Virus record (IMG/VR): IMGVR_UViG_3300044984_002789
Location: 1-50,594 of that record
DNA length: 50,594 bases
Reading direction: 5' to 3' (one strand)
From: a virus
Positions within the stretch are counted from its first letter, which is position 1. Each line of letters opens with the position of its first letter. Positions 16,522 to 25,588 of the stretch are shown here, in pieces. A program made the translations under genes and the position numbers. The notes beneath the pieces were generated by a model. It was not told the origin of the DNA, made no database searches, and saw nothing but the letters and a program-made list of their open reading frames with translations.

Positions 16522-17532
16522 AGCTTTTGACTTGAATAATTCAAGATTGTGAATAAGCGTATCGTGAACCCATGGAAACTTAACGTTGCGCTTAGCATAA
16601 TCAAACAAGCTTACTGGGCTATCATTTAACGCAGATTGCTGATACGTGGCAAGATTTGTACGGACATTATTAAAATCTACTACACCGTTAAGCCATACTA
16701 ACAATAACAATTTAACATCTGTATCGCTACGACCGTGCAAGAATTCATACAATGAGCGATCTGCAGCTTTTGATTCTAACAACCGTTGAAGTTTCTGACA
16801 TAACTCACCAGATATTGATCTTAAAATAACACTCACTTTTTTAGTTTTATCATCTAATGCTTCTTCCAGAGCATCAATGTTGTAAATGCTCAGTAACTCT
16901 GATTTACGTTTCGTAAAATCATTATTGAAAATAGTATCTAGAACAACTAGTTTGTCTTTGTTTAGTAGCAGTACTTGTACTTGCTCACCATCGTGAATTA
17001 GTTCATTAGAGTCTGCAAACCCACTATAATTTAAAGCAAGTAGAATTTTAGCCCATTGTTGTTGATATCTTTCAGGACTTAACTCTTTAGCAATGTATTT
17101 TGTTAATTGCCAGAACGCTTCAAATGGTTGTTTGTATGCAATGCGCTCAAGTTCTTTATCTAGATTAACTAAATGTGAGTATCTATTTTTTAAAACATTA
17201 ATATCGTTTTCTAAGTTTCTATATCTATCAGTAGCTAAGATTTCGTGTGGAAATTTTATGATATGAATATATGGGTGGTTGTTTGCATACGGATAATTGT
17301 CAAAGTTTTGATTTTGCTCAACATTATACTTAGCCCAAGTTGACTTTAGCGGGTAAGCATATATTCCGGCTGGAGCGTCGGTTGACTTAGTGCTAATCGG
17401 TGGCTTACTGTTTTTTGACATACTAATATAAACGGCAGCATCATTCTTATACGGTAGCAACTGCTCATACGCTGATCGTTTTGTTTTAGGTGCTGAAGAT
17501 TCTTCAGCTTCAAATAATTCATATAATTTCAT
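16516..17532 (-). CDS. Tagged phage protein of unknown function (MKLYELFEAEES...)
   Basis: The 338-residue protein begins MKLYELFEAEES, with L-F-E at residues 6-8, the best match in the window to the T4 capsid-targeting peptide MKTYQEFIAEA. The body begins with an alpha/beta region containing VYISMSKN, AGIYAYPL and PYIHIIK. I recall these blocks from unannotated T4-like phage proteins. The remainder is helical. A perfect TATAAATA box lies 31 bases upstream, with no strong Shine-Dalgarno. A protein packaged in the head is the best inference. Confidence 0.6.
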   Translation of the reverse strand: MKLYELFEAEESSAPKTKRSAYEQLLPYKNDAAVYISMSKNSKPPISTKSTDAPAGIYAYPLKSTWAKYNVEQNQNFDNYPYANNHPYIHIIKFPHEILATDRYRNLENDINVLKNRYSHLVNLDKELERIAYKQPFEAFWQLTKYIAKELSPERYQQQWAKILLALNYSGFADSNELIHDGEQVQVLLLNKDKLVVLDTIFNNDFTKRKSELLSIYNIDALEEALDDKTKKVSVILRSISGELCQKLQRLLESKAADRSLYEFLHGRSDTDVKLLLLVWLNGVVDFNNVRTNLATYQQSALNDSPVSLFDYAKRNVKFPWVHDTLIHNLELFKSKAG

Positions 17533-17562
17533 GGCAACTATTCATTTGTAGTGTAAATCGTA

Positions 17563-17570
17563 TATTTATA
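17563..17570 (-). promoter_or_regulatory. Late-type promoter (TATAAATA, minus strand)
   Basis: Exact T4 late consensus on the minus strand, 30 bases before the ATG at 17532 of the tagged protein. Confidence 0.55.
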
Positions 17571-17604
17571 TCAATCATGTAGCATCTAAATTAGGAGACA
17601 ACAT

Positions 17605-17847
17605 ATGTCGTTAACATCACTTAAAAACGAATTTGCAGAACTTGAACTATCCACCGTAATCTTATTAGATGAATACTTAGCTGCATATGAATTAGCGGTT
17701 AAGTATCAAGATCAATCAAAAATATTATATGATAAATATATCCAGACCAAAAACCTTAGAGTTCAGGCTCTGCATAGATTGCAGGATGCATGCGATCACG
17801 AGCAAGTAGAAGATCATATCTGCACTATATGTGGTGCAGACATTTAA
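17605..17847 (+). CDS. Small coiled-coil protein with C-terminal zinc knuckle
   Basis: 80 residues: a helical, coiled-coil-like N-terminal two-thirds and a C-terminal CDHEQVEDHICTICGAD, that is C-x-H with C-x-x-C, a likely zinc site. AGGAG lies 7 bases before the ATG. The same architecture occurs in the unlinked gene at 23655-23939. Function unknown. Confidence 0.65.
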   Translation: MSLTSLKNEFAELELSTVILLDEYLAAYELAVKYQDQSKILYDKYIQTKNLRVQALHRLQDACDHEQVEDHICTICGADI

Positions 17848-17867
17848 AACAAATATAGGACAATATT

Positions 17868-18014
17868 ATGTATATGCTAGTAGATAAAGATGATAACAGT
17901 ATCCCATTTCATAACTACGATGAAGCGATTAATGCTATGTGTTTACATAATGCAATGAATGAAAATAATTTATGGAACATAATTGAGGTAGTTCACGAGG
18001 ATGAGGTATCATGA
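17868..18014 (+). CDS. Small hypothetical protein (48 aa)
   Basis: TAGGA lies 7 bases before ATG 17868. The 48-residue acidic product starts MYMLVDKDD and ends at a TGA that overlaps the next ATG as ATGA. The coupling and clean Shine-Dalgarno make this a credible gene despite its length. No family recognised. Confidence 0.6.
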   Translation: MYMLVDKDDNSIPFHNYDEAINAMCLHNAMNENNLWNIIEVVHEDEVS

Positions 18015-18226
18015 ATAAACCAAACTTTTATAAATTGCTAAGCTCCTATTTAAAGCTATTAGTAGTCTCGCCCGTGGGTGTTACTGTTAGTGAGTCTGAT
18101 GTTAAACAAGTAGTAACTAACCGATACTTTGATCAGTTTGTTGAGTTCTTAATAGCTCAATGTGGTGAAATTGGATATAATGTTATCGTTAACGAGAAAC
18201 AATACCATATAATTAGGGCAGAATAA
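18011..18226 (+). CDS. Small hypothetical protein (71 aa)
   Basis: It starts at the ATGA overlap with the 48-residue gene and ends sharing one base with the next ATG (TAATG). The product is mixed alpha/beta with no recognisable motif. It is the middle member of a four-gene run of small genes read together. Confidence 0.6.
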   Translation: MNKPNFYKLLSSYLKLLVVSPVGVTVSESDVKQVVTNRYFDQFVEFLIAQCGEIGYNVIVNEKQYHIIRAE

Positions 18227-18669
18227 TGAAAATATATACCGGTAACTGGTCAAAGCATAGACCATTTTATGACTTTTTTGAAAAGCTTGGTATTTCAAAT
18301 GAGTTAAACCATCAAATACATAACGGTTTAAAATGGCTTAAACTTATTGAGCGGGACCGTATCAACTATATTAAAGTTGATAAATGGGATACATGGAATG
18401 CTGATGATACACTAGCTACTATCATTGCAGCAGTTATGATTAAATTTAAAGATGAAGGTATCAACGGATATCCTCCATCATTTGATACTAAAGATTCAAA
18501 TGGTTTAGATGAAATTGAAGGCTGGACGTATATAATTGATGAAATTATATACGTGTTTAGTAACTATGCAATGATGTGGGATCATGATGACGACTATATT
18601 GCAAATAAAGCACGCTTTGATAACGGAGCGCGCTTATTTGCAAAATATTTTACTCATCTGTGGGATTAA
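18226..18669 (+). CDS. Conserved phage protein of unknown function (147 aa)
   Basis: The 147-residue protein has the pattern VDKWDTWNADDTLATIIAAV, then W-x-YIIDEIIYVF and a C-terminal helix. It fits a family I recall as common and unannotated in T4-like phages (W-x-DxTLAxII followed by WxxDEMIWxF). It is acidic and soluble. The gene converges on the fibre-like gene with no gap: the + stop is at 18667-18669 and the minus stop begins at 18670. Confidence 0.6.
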   Translation: MKIYTGNWSKHRPFYDFFEKLGISNELNHQIHNGLKWLKLIERDRINYIKVDKWDTWNADDTLATIIAAVMIKFKDEGINGYPPSFDTKDSNGLDEIEGWTYIIDEIIYVFSNYAMMWDHDDDYIANKARFDNGARLFAKYFTHLWD

Positions 18670-18963
18670 CTATGCTTGCGCAAGTGTAGCCCAAACAGGT
18701 GTTGTGCCTGCGCTAGTGCAAATCATCATATTCTTTTTTTCAGAATTATAAAATAGCTGCCCCACAACTGGCTTCGTTGGGGCAGATGATGATGCAAAAT
18801 GTTCCATTAGATGCAATACATTTGTGTTTAATTCCTTACCGTAATCTGGATATTGTCTACCAAAAAACGATAAGCTGGTACTAGTATCGTTACCTGTCTT
18901 ATCAGCTATACTCGGAATTACAACTGTACCTGCATAATTTTTGACAGCATATGGTGTACTCAT
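18670..18963 (-). CDS. Small virion-associated protein with tail-fibre N-terminal-like domain
   Basis: 97 residues with the blocks FFGRQYPDYGKELNTN..HLMEHFA and PTKPVVGQLFYN, ending in a short strand with a Trp. These match a repeat-like domain in myovirus tail fibre and structural proteins (form: G-x-x-Y-x-DYG-x-x-xN-x-x-x-LLExFA...PxxGQLWY). The protein is that single domain alone. It lies 2 bases after the endolysin stop, so the two are cotranscribed. A homologous single-domain gene is at 25666-25962. Confidence 0.6.
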   Translation of the reverse strand: MSTPYAVKNYAGTVVIPSIADKTGNDTSTSLSFFGRQYPDYGKELNTNVLHLMEHFASSSAPTKPVVGQLFYNSEKKNMMICTSAGTTPVWATLAQA

Positions 18964-18965
18964 GC

Positions 18966-19436
18966 TTAGCTACCTACATGTTCAAATAATTGTGATTCTT
19001 TTTCACGTCGTGCAACTAAACCTTTTAGCACTTTGCCGTTTGATTTATTCCACTTGTGAAACTCTTTAGCTGCAGCCGCATAATCTTTAGCGTTTACTTT
19101 TTTAAGTAGTGTTGACGCGTTCAAGTTACCAATACCACAATTATACGCAAAACTGGTTAACGCACCTAATTGATTTTCAGTAAGAGGTACTTGTACCGCT
19201 TTTAATACTTTATCTTCAAATGTTTTAAGCACATCTTTAAAAAGTTTATCTGCTTCTTCTTGTGTGATTTTATCAGTCGCGTGGACAGCGCGTCCATCTG
19301 CGTAAAAAGTGTTACCCCACCCAATAGTCCAAAACTTTTTTCCAGGTGGTAGTGACTTTGAAGTTGCACATTCATACGCTTCAAGCTCGCAACTTTCATA
19401 GAATTTAATTAAATCTATTGATTCTTTGTTTATCAT
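18966..19436 (-). CDS. Endolysin, GH24 lysozyme
   Basis: An ORF extension reaches 19478, but GGAG lies 7 bases before ATG 19436, giving MINKESIDLIKFYES (156 aa). E14 in KFYES is the catalytic Glu. TIGWGNT is the glycine-rich active-site strand, and NQLGALTSFAYNCG is the conserved substrate-groove helix of phage lysozymes. It hydrolyses peptidoglycan from the cytoplasmic side once released. It has no signal peptide, so a holin is expected but none is adjacent. A TATAAATA late box is 23 bases upstream. Confidence 0.9.
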   Translation of the reverse strand: MINKESIDLIKFYESCELEAYECATSKSLPPGKKFWTIGWGNTFYADGRAVHATDKITQEEADKLFKDVLKTFEDKVLKAVQVPLTENQLGALTSFAYNCGIGNLNASTLLKKVNAKDYAAAAKEFHKWNKSNGKVLKGLVARREKESQLFEHVGS

Positions 19437-19459
19437 CGTTATGCTCCAGTACAAAACAA

Positions 19460-19467
19460 TATTTATA
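19460..19467 (-). promoter_or_regulatory. Late-type promoter of the endolysin gene (TATAAATA)
   Basis: Exact TATAAATA on the minus strand, 23 bases before the endolysin ATG at 19436, as expected for a lysis gene expressed late. Confidence 0.55.
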
Positions 19468-19536
19468 TAACTTAACATCTAGCTATTAAAACCGCTAAAT
19501 AAGTAAAGTTACACAGGAACCGCTAACGCGCATTCA

Positions 19537-19544
19537 AATAAATA
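19537..19544 (+). promoter_or_regulatory. Late-type promoter box of the gp6-like gene (AATAAATA)
   Basis: One mismatch to TATAAATA, 30 bases before ATG 19575. The same intergenic region also holds a short direct repeat (ACCGCTAA at about 19490 and 19519). Confidence 0.35.
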
Positions 19545-19574
19545 TTATAATTAGTCCGAGCATCAGATAACTCT

Positions 19575-22500
19575 ATGGCCATTACACTTTCAAAAGCAGA
19601 ATCTTGGGACAAAATCTACCAAGCAAGTAAATTTATTAATTTTGCGTCGTTTGATTTTGCCGCAGTTAAACAATCGTTAATTGAGTATTTTAAACTGTAT
19701 CATCCAGAATTTAATAACTGGATTGAAACAGACGAATTTGTAATGCAAATTGAAGCATTTGCGTATGTGTGTGAATTGTACTCGTATCGACTAGATATGA
19801 TTGCAAATGAAAATTTACTATCAACAGCTCAACGCAAAGATTCTATACTTAAATTAGCTAAGTTTATATCGTATAATCAGTCTCGTAATATTGCGGGGAC
19901 AGGGCTAGTAAAAATTACATCAATTAGCACTACTGAAGATGTATATGACTTTAACGGTAACAATCTAGCCAATAAGAAAATTACATGGAATGATGCTAAT
20001 AATGCAAATTGGAAATCACAATTTTTTACGGTGATTAGCGCAATTATTAATAGCGATTTTGGTGATGTGGTACCTTCAAACCGAGTTCAAATATACGATC
20101 AAATATTTGAATTATATACAATTAAAAATATTCCGCTAACCAACGGTGTAATTAGCTATTCTGCAAAAGTTGCAAATAATAATATTCCGATGGAATTAGT
20201 GTCTGCAGAATTGAGTGAAGCTGGTCCATCAGAGCAGCGTCCAAATTCAAATAATAAGTTTAATGTGATATACGGTATAGATGGGCTAGGTGATTCATCT
20301 AACTATACTGGATTCTTTATGCTTACTAAACAAGGTAGCTTACAGAAAACTCAGTCAACGTTTGATGGTGTTACTACTCATAGCTCATATACACCAGCAT
20401 TTGATAACGTAAATAATACAGATGTTTGGGTAAATCAGTTAGTTAATGATTCTGATGTAAATGCAATTAAATGGACTGCGGTTAATACTACTAACGCTCA
20501 AAATATTATTTTTAATAGCGACTATAGTAAAACTAAGTATGAAATTGAAACACTAGATAACGATAATATTAAAATATTATTTGGTGATGGTGATTTTGCT
20601 GATATTCCAAACGGTAAATTTGATTTCTGGTTTAGGGTATCGGATCCAAATCCATCACCTATTCCTACATCTGCAATTAGTGATCTTACAACTAGTATTG
20701 CATATACAGGTAGTGACAATAATACGTATTACACAATTATTAATTACACACTTGTACACCCAATTCAAAACGCAGCACCTAGTGAAGATAAAGACCATAT
20801 AAAAGTTAATGCTCCATCTGTTTACTATACTCAAAATAGAATGGTAAATGGTCAGGATTATAACTCGTATCTATTGCAAGATCATTCAATACTAAAGTTA
20901 TCTGCAATCAATAGAACATATGCAGGTCATAGCAAATACACCACGTTTAATGATGCAAGCGGCACGTACGATGTTATTAATCACTTTGGATCTGACTTAT
21001 CGGTGTATATTAATTATGATGTAGCGACGATTAAGGTGTCTGCTAATACATCAGCTATCGCATTAATATCAAACTATTTACAGCCATTGTTATCTAATGC
21101 ACAAAATACCTGCTACCGCACACTAAAAAAATTACCAGCTCGTAGATTGTTCACCCCGGCTGAAAAACATAGATTTGTGTTTGAGCAATTAGGTGAGATT
21201 TACGATATTACTGATGGTAATCCACCAAATCCAAAATTACCGGCTGACATATATTACATTGAAAATGAGAGCACGTATAAGCCTACAACGACAATTCCCG
21301 CTGCGGAAAGTGCCAAGCTTGAGTGGATATTTTCCATTAATAAAGCAAACGGGTTCTGGACTATAAAGTATCGCACCGCTGCGATTGTAACTCATAGCCC
21401 AACCACTAAATTTTGGAACAATAATACAACAGATATTATAAACATATTGGATATTAATCCTGGTAGTTCACGCACTGCTGCTAATAGTCCAAAACAAAGC
21501 TACGATATTATTTTACCAGTGATAGGTAACCGTACATACGACTCAACTAGCAATACAGGCCTACAAGACTTCAATAGCTTGCTTGTCACAGTGATGGATA
21601 AAAATAACGACGGGTTTCCAGACATTGAAGAAGTTACTAAGCTGATTAATAATACTATTGTAACTAATGTTGCAGATACACAATTATATGAAGATAGTAA
21701 GTATGGTCGGTTATTTAATAGAGTATTTAACGCACCGTTTGATTCATACAATATTAGTAATCCAACTATTCAATTAGACTATGATTTCTTAACTACTGAT
21801 GTTACAATTACAGGTAACGTCACTAAAGAGTATGATGTTGATGCTGCGGGAGTTAAAACAACTAACATTACTTGGGCAGAAAGTGCAAACCCTATTGCAA
21901 ACAGTATCACTATTACTAACCCAGGTCCAAACTCTATAATTACTGTAACTATTAAAGATTTTGTATATCTGTATCGTGCAACATTAGACGATGCGTTTCA
22001 ACCAGCTCCAGGTAATGAAAGTGTTAAAGCATGGTTAGTTGAAGAACTTGCACTTAACCACATACACTATATTCGTAAACCAGGTAGAAGTAACCTTAAC
22101 TTCTTATGGCAGCATACACCTACTACTGATACTAGAATCAATCCATCAACATCGAATATTATTGATTGTTTTATTATTACTAATGGGTACTATGAAAGCG
22201 TACTATCATGGGTACAAGGTACGTCTAATATTAAACCAGTTAAACCAACTCCATATGAGCTTAGCAACACGTATGGTAAATTAATACAAAATAAAATGAT
22301 ATCGGATGAACTTGTATTGTCATCAGGTGAGTTTAAAATTATATTTGGTAAATACGCATCGCCTGAGCTACAAGCAACTGTAGTAGTGGTTAAGTCTGAT
22401 ACATCTACATTAACTGATAATCAGATTAAAACACAAATAGTTAGTGAAGTATATAACTATTTTGATATTAATTATTGTAACTTTGGTGATACATTTAACT

Positions 22501-22898
22501 TTACAGCGTTGTCAGCACATCTACATAATCAATTATCTAGTAACGTTAATTCTATAGTAATTAAACCTAAGAATACGCAATTTGGTGGGCTGTTCCAAAT
22601 TCATGCATTAGAGAATGAGATTATTATTCCTGCTATCACGTTAGACGACATAGAAATTGTATCATACTTAACATCATTAAATATTGGGGCAGCTGCTAAC
22701 AACGTAAGTAATGTAAATTACGGTACAGCTACAAACGATCTCGCAGATATGGTTGCAAGATATGAAGCAAACTTTACAAATAAACCATCTAGTAATGAAG
22801 CGAGTCCTACACAACCTAGAGTAAGAATTTCACCACCATCACCAATTTCATTAATTGATAACCTGGTACCGAGACCAACTACGCCTACAACTCCTTAG
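19575..22898 (+). CDS. gp6-like baseplate wedge protein
   Basis: The 1107-residue protein opens with the family's N-terminal helical domain: SLIEYFKLYHPEF-NNWI, then FVMQIEAFAYVCELYSYRLDMIANENLLSTAQRKDSI. This is the arrangement of T4 gp6 and GpJ-like wedge proteins (helix, 'AYxxxxxYxxDxxANExFLxTAxxRxSI'). T4 gp6 is about 660 residues; this one is much longer, with an Asn/Thr-rich insertion in the middle. Near the C-terminus is a further domain (VVKSDTSTLTD...) and a Pro-rich tail. Two gp6 copies clamp each wedge of the baseplate. It converges on the phosphoesterase gene after 10 bases. Confidence 0.85.
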   Translation: MAITLSKAESWDKIYQASKFINFASFDFAAVKQSLIEYFKLYHPEFNNWIETDEFVMQIEAFAYVCELYSYRLDMIANENLLSTAQRKDSILKLAKFISYNQSRNIAGTGLVKITSISTTEDVYDFNGNNLANKKITWNDANNANWKSQFFTVISAIINSDFGDVVPSNRVQIYDQIFELYTIKNIPLTNGVISYSAKVANNNIPMELVSAELSEAGPSEQRPNSNNKFNVIYGIDGLGDSSNYTGFFMLTKQGSLQKTQSTFDGVTTHSSYTPAFDNVNNTDVWVNQLVNDSDVNAIKWTAVNTTNAQNIIFNSDYSKTKYEIETLDNDNIKILFGDGDFADIPNGKFDFWFRVSDPNPSPIPTSAISDLTTSIAYTGSDNNTYYTIINYTLVHPIQNAAPSEDKDHIKVNAPSVYYTQNRMVNGQDYNSYLLQDHSILKLSAINRTYAGHSKYTTFNDASGTYDVINHFGSDLSVYINYDVATIKVSANTSAIALISNYLQPLLSNAQNTCYRTLKKLPARRLFTPAEKHRFVFEQLGEIYDITDGNPPNPKLPADIYYIENESTYKPTTTIPAAESAKLEWIFSINKANGFWTIKYRTAAIVTHSPTTKFWNNNTTDIINILDINPGSSRTAANSPKQSYDIILPVIGNRTYDSTSNTGLQDFNSLLVTVMDKNNDGFPDIEEVTKLINNTIVTNVADTQLYEDSKYGRLFNRVFNAPFDSYNISNPTIQLDYDFLTTDVTITGNVTKEYDVDAAGVKTTNITWAESANPIANSITITNPGPNSIITVTIKDFVYLYRATLDDAFQPAPGNESVKAWLVEELALNHIHYIRKPGRSNLNFLWQHTPTTDTRINPSTSNIIDCFIITNGYYESVLSWVQGTSNIKPVKPTPYELSNTYGKLIQNKMISDELVLSSGEFKIIFGKYASPELQATVVVVKSDTSTLTDNQIKTQIVSEVYNYFDINYCNFGDTFNFTALSAHLHNQLSSNVNSIVIKPKNTQFGGLFQIHALENEIIIPAITLDDIEIVSYLTSLNIGAAANNVSNVNYGTATNDLADMVARYEANFTNKPSSNEASPTQPRVRISPPSPISLIDNLVPRPTTPTTP

Positions 22899-22908
22899 TA
22901 ATACAAGG

Positions 22909-23652
22909 TTAAATGTAAAATGATTTAAATTCAAACGTATTAAATATTTCCTCATTTGGGTAGCCACGGATGTTAGATACAATCTTACATCCGTTGTACT
23001 CAACATCTAACCCATCGTGCGCATGACCGTAAATCCAATACGATACATTGTTGATATATTTCAACAGATCTGCGCAATAACAACCATTAGACTCAAAATC
23101 ATCCTGATGATGTGGGCTGGCCGTTATAATCGATGGGCTATGATGTGAGACAACAACATTAGTATACTTACTATAGTTTACACTAGCTAAAAATTTAATA
23201 AACTTATCATGTTCTTCTAACCATGAATAAGTATTAAATCTATCACCACCCGCTGTAATCTTTCTAAAATCGCTTAAGAATTTATTAGCAGTCATAATAG
23301 TGCGGGCATCTAACGCATTAAATGATGTCCATCCAGTACCACCAATAAATTGAATGTCATCTATAACTAAACACTCGTTGTGTAATACATGTAAATTATC
23401 AAGCTTATAAAAACTTTTTAATTTTACAATATCACTAAGATCACCATCAAAAAACTCATGGTTACCAGCAACATATATTACGTGGTTAAATCTATCTGCA
23501 ACTGTATTAAAAAATAACGCAACATGCTTTTCATGTAATTGATTAATTTGAACAATATCACCAGCTAACACTAACACATCACCTGATAAATCAGGATGTA
23601 CACGATACTCACGATATTCTAAGTGCATATCAGATGCATACGTTATCTTCAT
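22909..23652 (-). CDS. Calcineurin-like metallophosphoesterase
   Basis: 247 residues with all five motifs of the family: DMHLE (D8, H10), GDIV, GNHEF, SHHSPS and GHAHDG. Two metal ions bound by these residues hydrolyse phosphate esters. Related phage and bacterial proteins are annotated only as phosphoesterases; the substrate here is unknown. It is the last gene of the leftward block carrying the clamp loader and stands 2 bases after the coiled-coil/zinc gene. Confidence 0.85.
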   Translation of the reverse strand: MKITYASDMHLEYREYRVHPDLSGDVLVLAGDIVQINQLHEKHVALFFNTVADRFNHVIYVAGNHEFFDGDLSDIVKLKSFYKLDNLHVLHNECLVIDDIQFIGGTGWTSFNALDARTIMTANKFLSDFRKITAGGDRFNTYSWLEEHDKFIKFLASVNYSKYTNVVVSHHSPSIITASPHHQDDFESNGCYCADLLKYINNVSYWIYGHAHDGLDVEYNGCKIVSNIRGYPNEEIFNTFEFKSFYI

Positions 23653-23654
23653 TA

Positions 23655-23939
23655 CTACACTCCTGTACTAATTCCAAAATTATTGTCGCAAAATTTACAT
23701 GTAGCTATTCCATCAACTACAACTAAGTATTCTTGTGGGTGAATACATTCCTGTAACATCTGCGTACGCAATTCATGAATTTCTAACGCGATTGGTATTT
23801 TGTGATCTTCAAGTATTAACACTTGATCTGATAATTTATTAATACGTTCCACTAGTACTTGTAAGTTCGTGTACTTTCTATTCCATGCAGTCTTATCTGA
23901 TTGAACAGCTTGATTAGCAATTATTTTTTTAACGTTCAT
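23655..23939 (-). CDS. Small coiled-coil protein with C-terminal zinc knuckle
   Basis: 94 residues, a long amphipathic helix followed by ECIHPQEYLVVVDGIATCKFCD, that is C-x-H followed by C-x-x-C. The architecture is the same as in the gene at 17605-17847, though the sequences differ. AAGGA precedes the ATG. Probable zinc-binding partner protein, function unknown. Confidence 0.65.
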   Translation of the reverse strand: MNVKKIIANQAVQSDKTAWNRKYTNLQVLVERINKLSDQVLILEDHKIPIALEIHELRTQMLQECIHPQEYLVVVDGIATCKFCDNNFGISTGV

Positions 23940-23949
23940 TATATTTCCT

Positions 23950-24837
23950 TTATACTCTACTTAGTTCAATAATACATGCAATCAACGTAATCAATGGATT
24001 CATACCACTCTTTGATAAGTAATCAGCAATAATAACTATACCGGTTTCATATGCATCAACCTCCGCAAATTTACTACATAAATGCAAGTTTTGATATAAT
24101 GATACATATATGTCTTCGTAATCTATATCTTTTTGTGCTGCTAGATCCAATCTCAATTGTCGCCAATTATTACCTACAATATAATCAACTACATTAAACT
24201 TCTTAACTTCTACCTTAACTAATGTACCGCTACTACTATTAAGCTGCAACGTACCGATAGTTTTTCTAATATCCGGATAACATATATCTACATAATAATC
24301 AACTGTATCTAAATCAAACTTGATGTTTTCTTTAATTAATATCTTAACAGCTAACTCTGTAATATCATCTCTATCACTTGGCTTAATTGTAAGCTCAACA
24401 CAACGCGATTTTAATGCATCGTGTATTAGGTGAGGATAGTTACCAGTTAATATAAACTTAGCGTTATCAGTGTACTGTGGACTAATAATACCACGTAGCA
24501 CAGCTTGCGCAGATTTTGATAAGTAATCAGCCTCATCTAATAACACCACCTTATATTTTCCAAACGATGCTGTCTCAATGAACGACTTCACTCGATCTCT
24601 AATATAATCAACGTTATTATCGTCCGATGCGTTAATACGTAGAAAATCTAATGGATCAATACCGTGATGTTTAACTAATAACTCAGCTAATGTGGTCTTC
24701 CCGGTCCCAGGCGACCCCAGTAACATTAAATGCGTTATATCCTCCAACGACATAAGAAACTGTTTAGTTTCTGCATCATTAAATACGTAATCCTCTAATG
24801 ACGTTGGTGCGTGAGCAATATCCCATGGTAACTTCAT
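23950..24837 (-). CDS. Sliding clamp loader ATPase, T4 gp44-like
   Basis: 295 residues, AAA+ clamp-loader layout: Walker A GSPGTGKT (41-48), Walker B LLDEAD (about 99-104), sensor 1 LTGN and the SRC motif (LKSRC) that supplies the arginine finger to the neighbouring subunit. It resembles RFC-small/gp44, the catalytic ring subunit that opens the clamp and loads it at primer ends. The partner gp62-like subunit and the clamp are not in this window. AAGGATATAC lies before the ATG. Confidence 0.9.
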   Translation of the reverse strand: MKLPWDIAHAPTSLEDYVFNDAETKQFLMSLEDITHLMLLGSPGTGKTTLAELLVKHHGIDPLDFLRINASDDNNVDYIRDRVKSFIETASFGKYKVVLLDEADYLSKSAQAVLRGIISPQYTDNAKFILTGNYPHLIHDALKSRCVELTIKPSDRDDITELAVKILIKENIKFDLDTVDYYVDICYPDIRKTIGTLQLNSSSGTLVKVEVKKFNVVDYIVGNNWRQLRLDLAAQKDIDYEDIYVSLYQNLHLCSKFAEVDAYETGIVIIADYLSKSGMNPLITLIACIIELSRV

Positions 24838-24879
24838 GCTGTATATCCTTGTTTTAAAACGACTATTATAGCTGATTTA

Positions 24880-25236
24880 CTATTTGTATACCACATTATA
24901 TTGACTACGTTTAGGTGATCCATACAATTCATTGCGCCAATATTTTGTCCAATTAGTGGGGCCTAATATAGGAATTAAATATTGATCTAATACCTTAATG
25001 CTACTATCAGGTGGTAAATTAAACTTACCAGTTGGTTGATAACCACGGCGTTTTTTACGTCTAATTATCTCCGGAGCAACTACTAACGCTGGTGTCACTT
25101 CTTCGTCTTCTTCATCTAGATCTTCTTCTTCATTATCTTCCTCATCTTCATCCTCAAGATCGTCGGAGCTGTCGATAATAATCTCATCATTCTCATCATC
25201 AATGAGTTCACTAACATCCAATTCTACATCATCCAT
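24880..25236 (-). CDS. Acidic hypothetical protein
   Basis: An upstream extension to 25284 overlaps the preceding gene; AAGGTG 5 bases before ATG 25236 fixes the start (118 aa). The N-terminal half is an extreme acidic tract (runs of D and E), followed by RRKKRRG and a Trp/Tyr-containing C-terminal region (GPTNWTKYWRNELYG). Acidic-then-basic layout suggests a protein- or nucleic-acid-binding factor. No family recognised. Confidence 0.55.
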   Translation of the reverse strand: MDDVELDVSELIDDENDEIIIDSSDDLEDEDEEDNEEEDLDEEDEEVTPALVVAPEIIRRKKRRGYQPTGKFNLPPDSSIKVLDQYLIPILGPTNWTKYWRNELYGSPKRSQYNVVYK

Positions 25237-25249
25237 AACAACACCTTTA

Positions 25250-25438
25250 TTACTGTTCAATAAATTCACTAAACTTACACTCACCTAACATTTTTTTATA
25301 AATCGTTGTTACAAGAGCGTAATTACCTTCTTTACCCTCATCTTTTACTACCTTGCTAGCCTTTGCCCATAATTCATCAGATTTCTCTACTGATATGTTA
25401 TGCTTCTTTGCCATCTTTTTAATATATGCTGTTGGCAT
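25250..25438 (-). CDS. Conserved small phage protein (62 aa)
   Basis: It begins MPTAYIKKMAKKHN, with a helical body and a C-terminal LVTTIYKKMLG. Short proteins of exactly this form (MPTAYVKKLA...GLVTxIxKKMLG) are frequent in T4-like phages and have no known role. AGGAGT precedes the ATG. A sigma70-like promoter lies about 150 bases upstream. Confidence 0.65.
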   Translation of the reverse strand: MPTAYIKKMAKKHNISVEKSDELWAKASKVVKDEGKEGNYALVTTIYKKMLGECKFSEFIEQ

Positions 25439-25588
25439 TGTAACTCCTGTTGATTATATTGTTATCTCGTGTGTATCTTTGATCTGCTCAATGACCGTAA
25501 CTTATTAATACCTTATGTAAGGATAATAATGTCATTTAATGCTGCTAGTATTACGTAAGGTAAAACAGATAAGGTGTGATTTAGATAT

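Noticed and set aside
24862-24890. Sigma70-like promoter before the clamp-loader gene
   Set aside because: A TATAAT is present on the minus strand, but the hexamer 17 bases upstream is TGGTAT, far from the pattern of the others.
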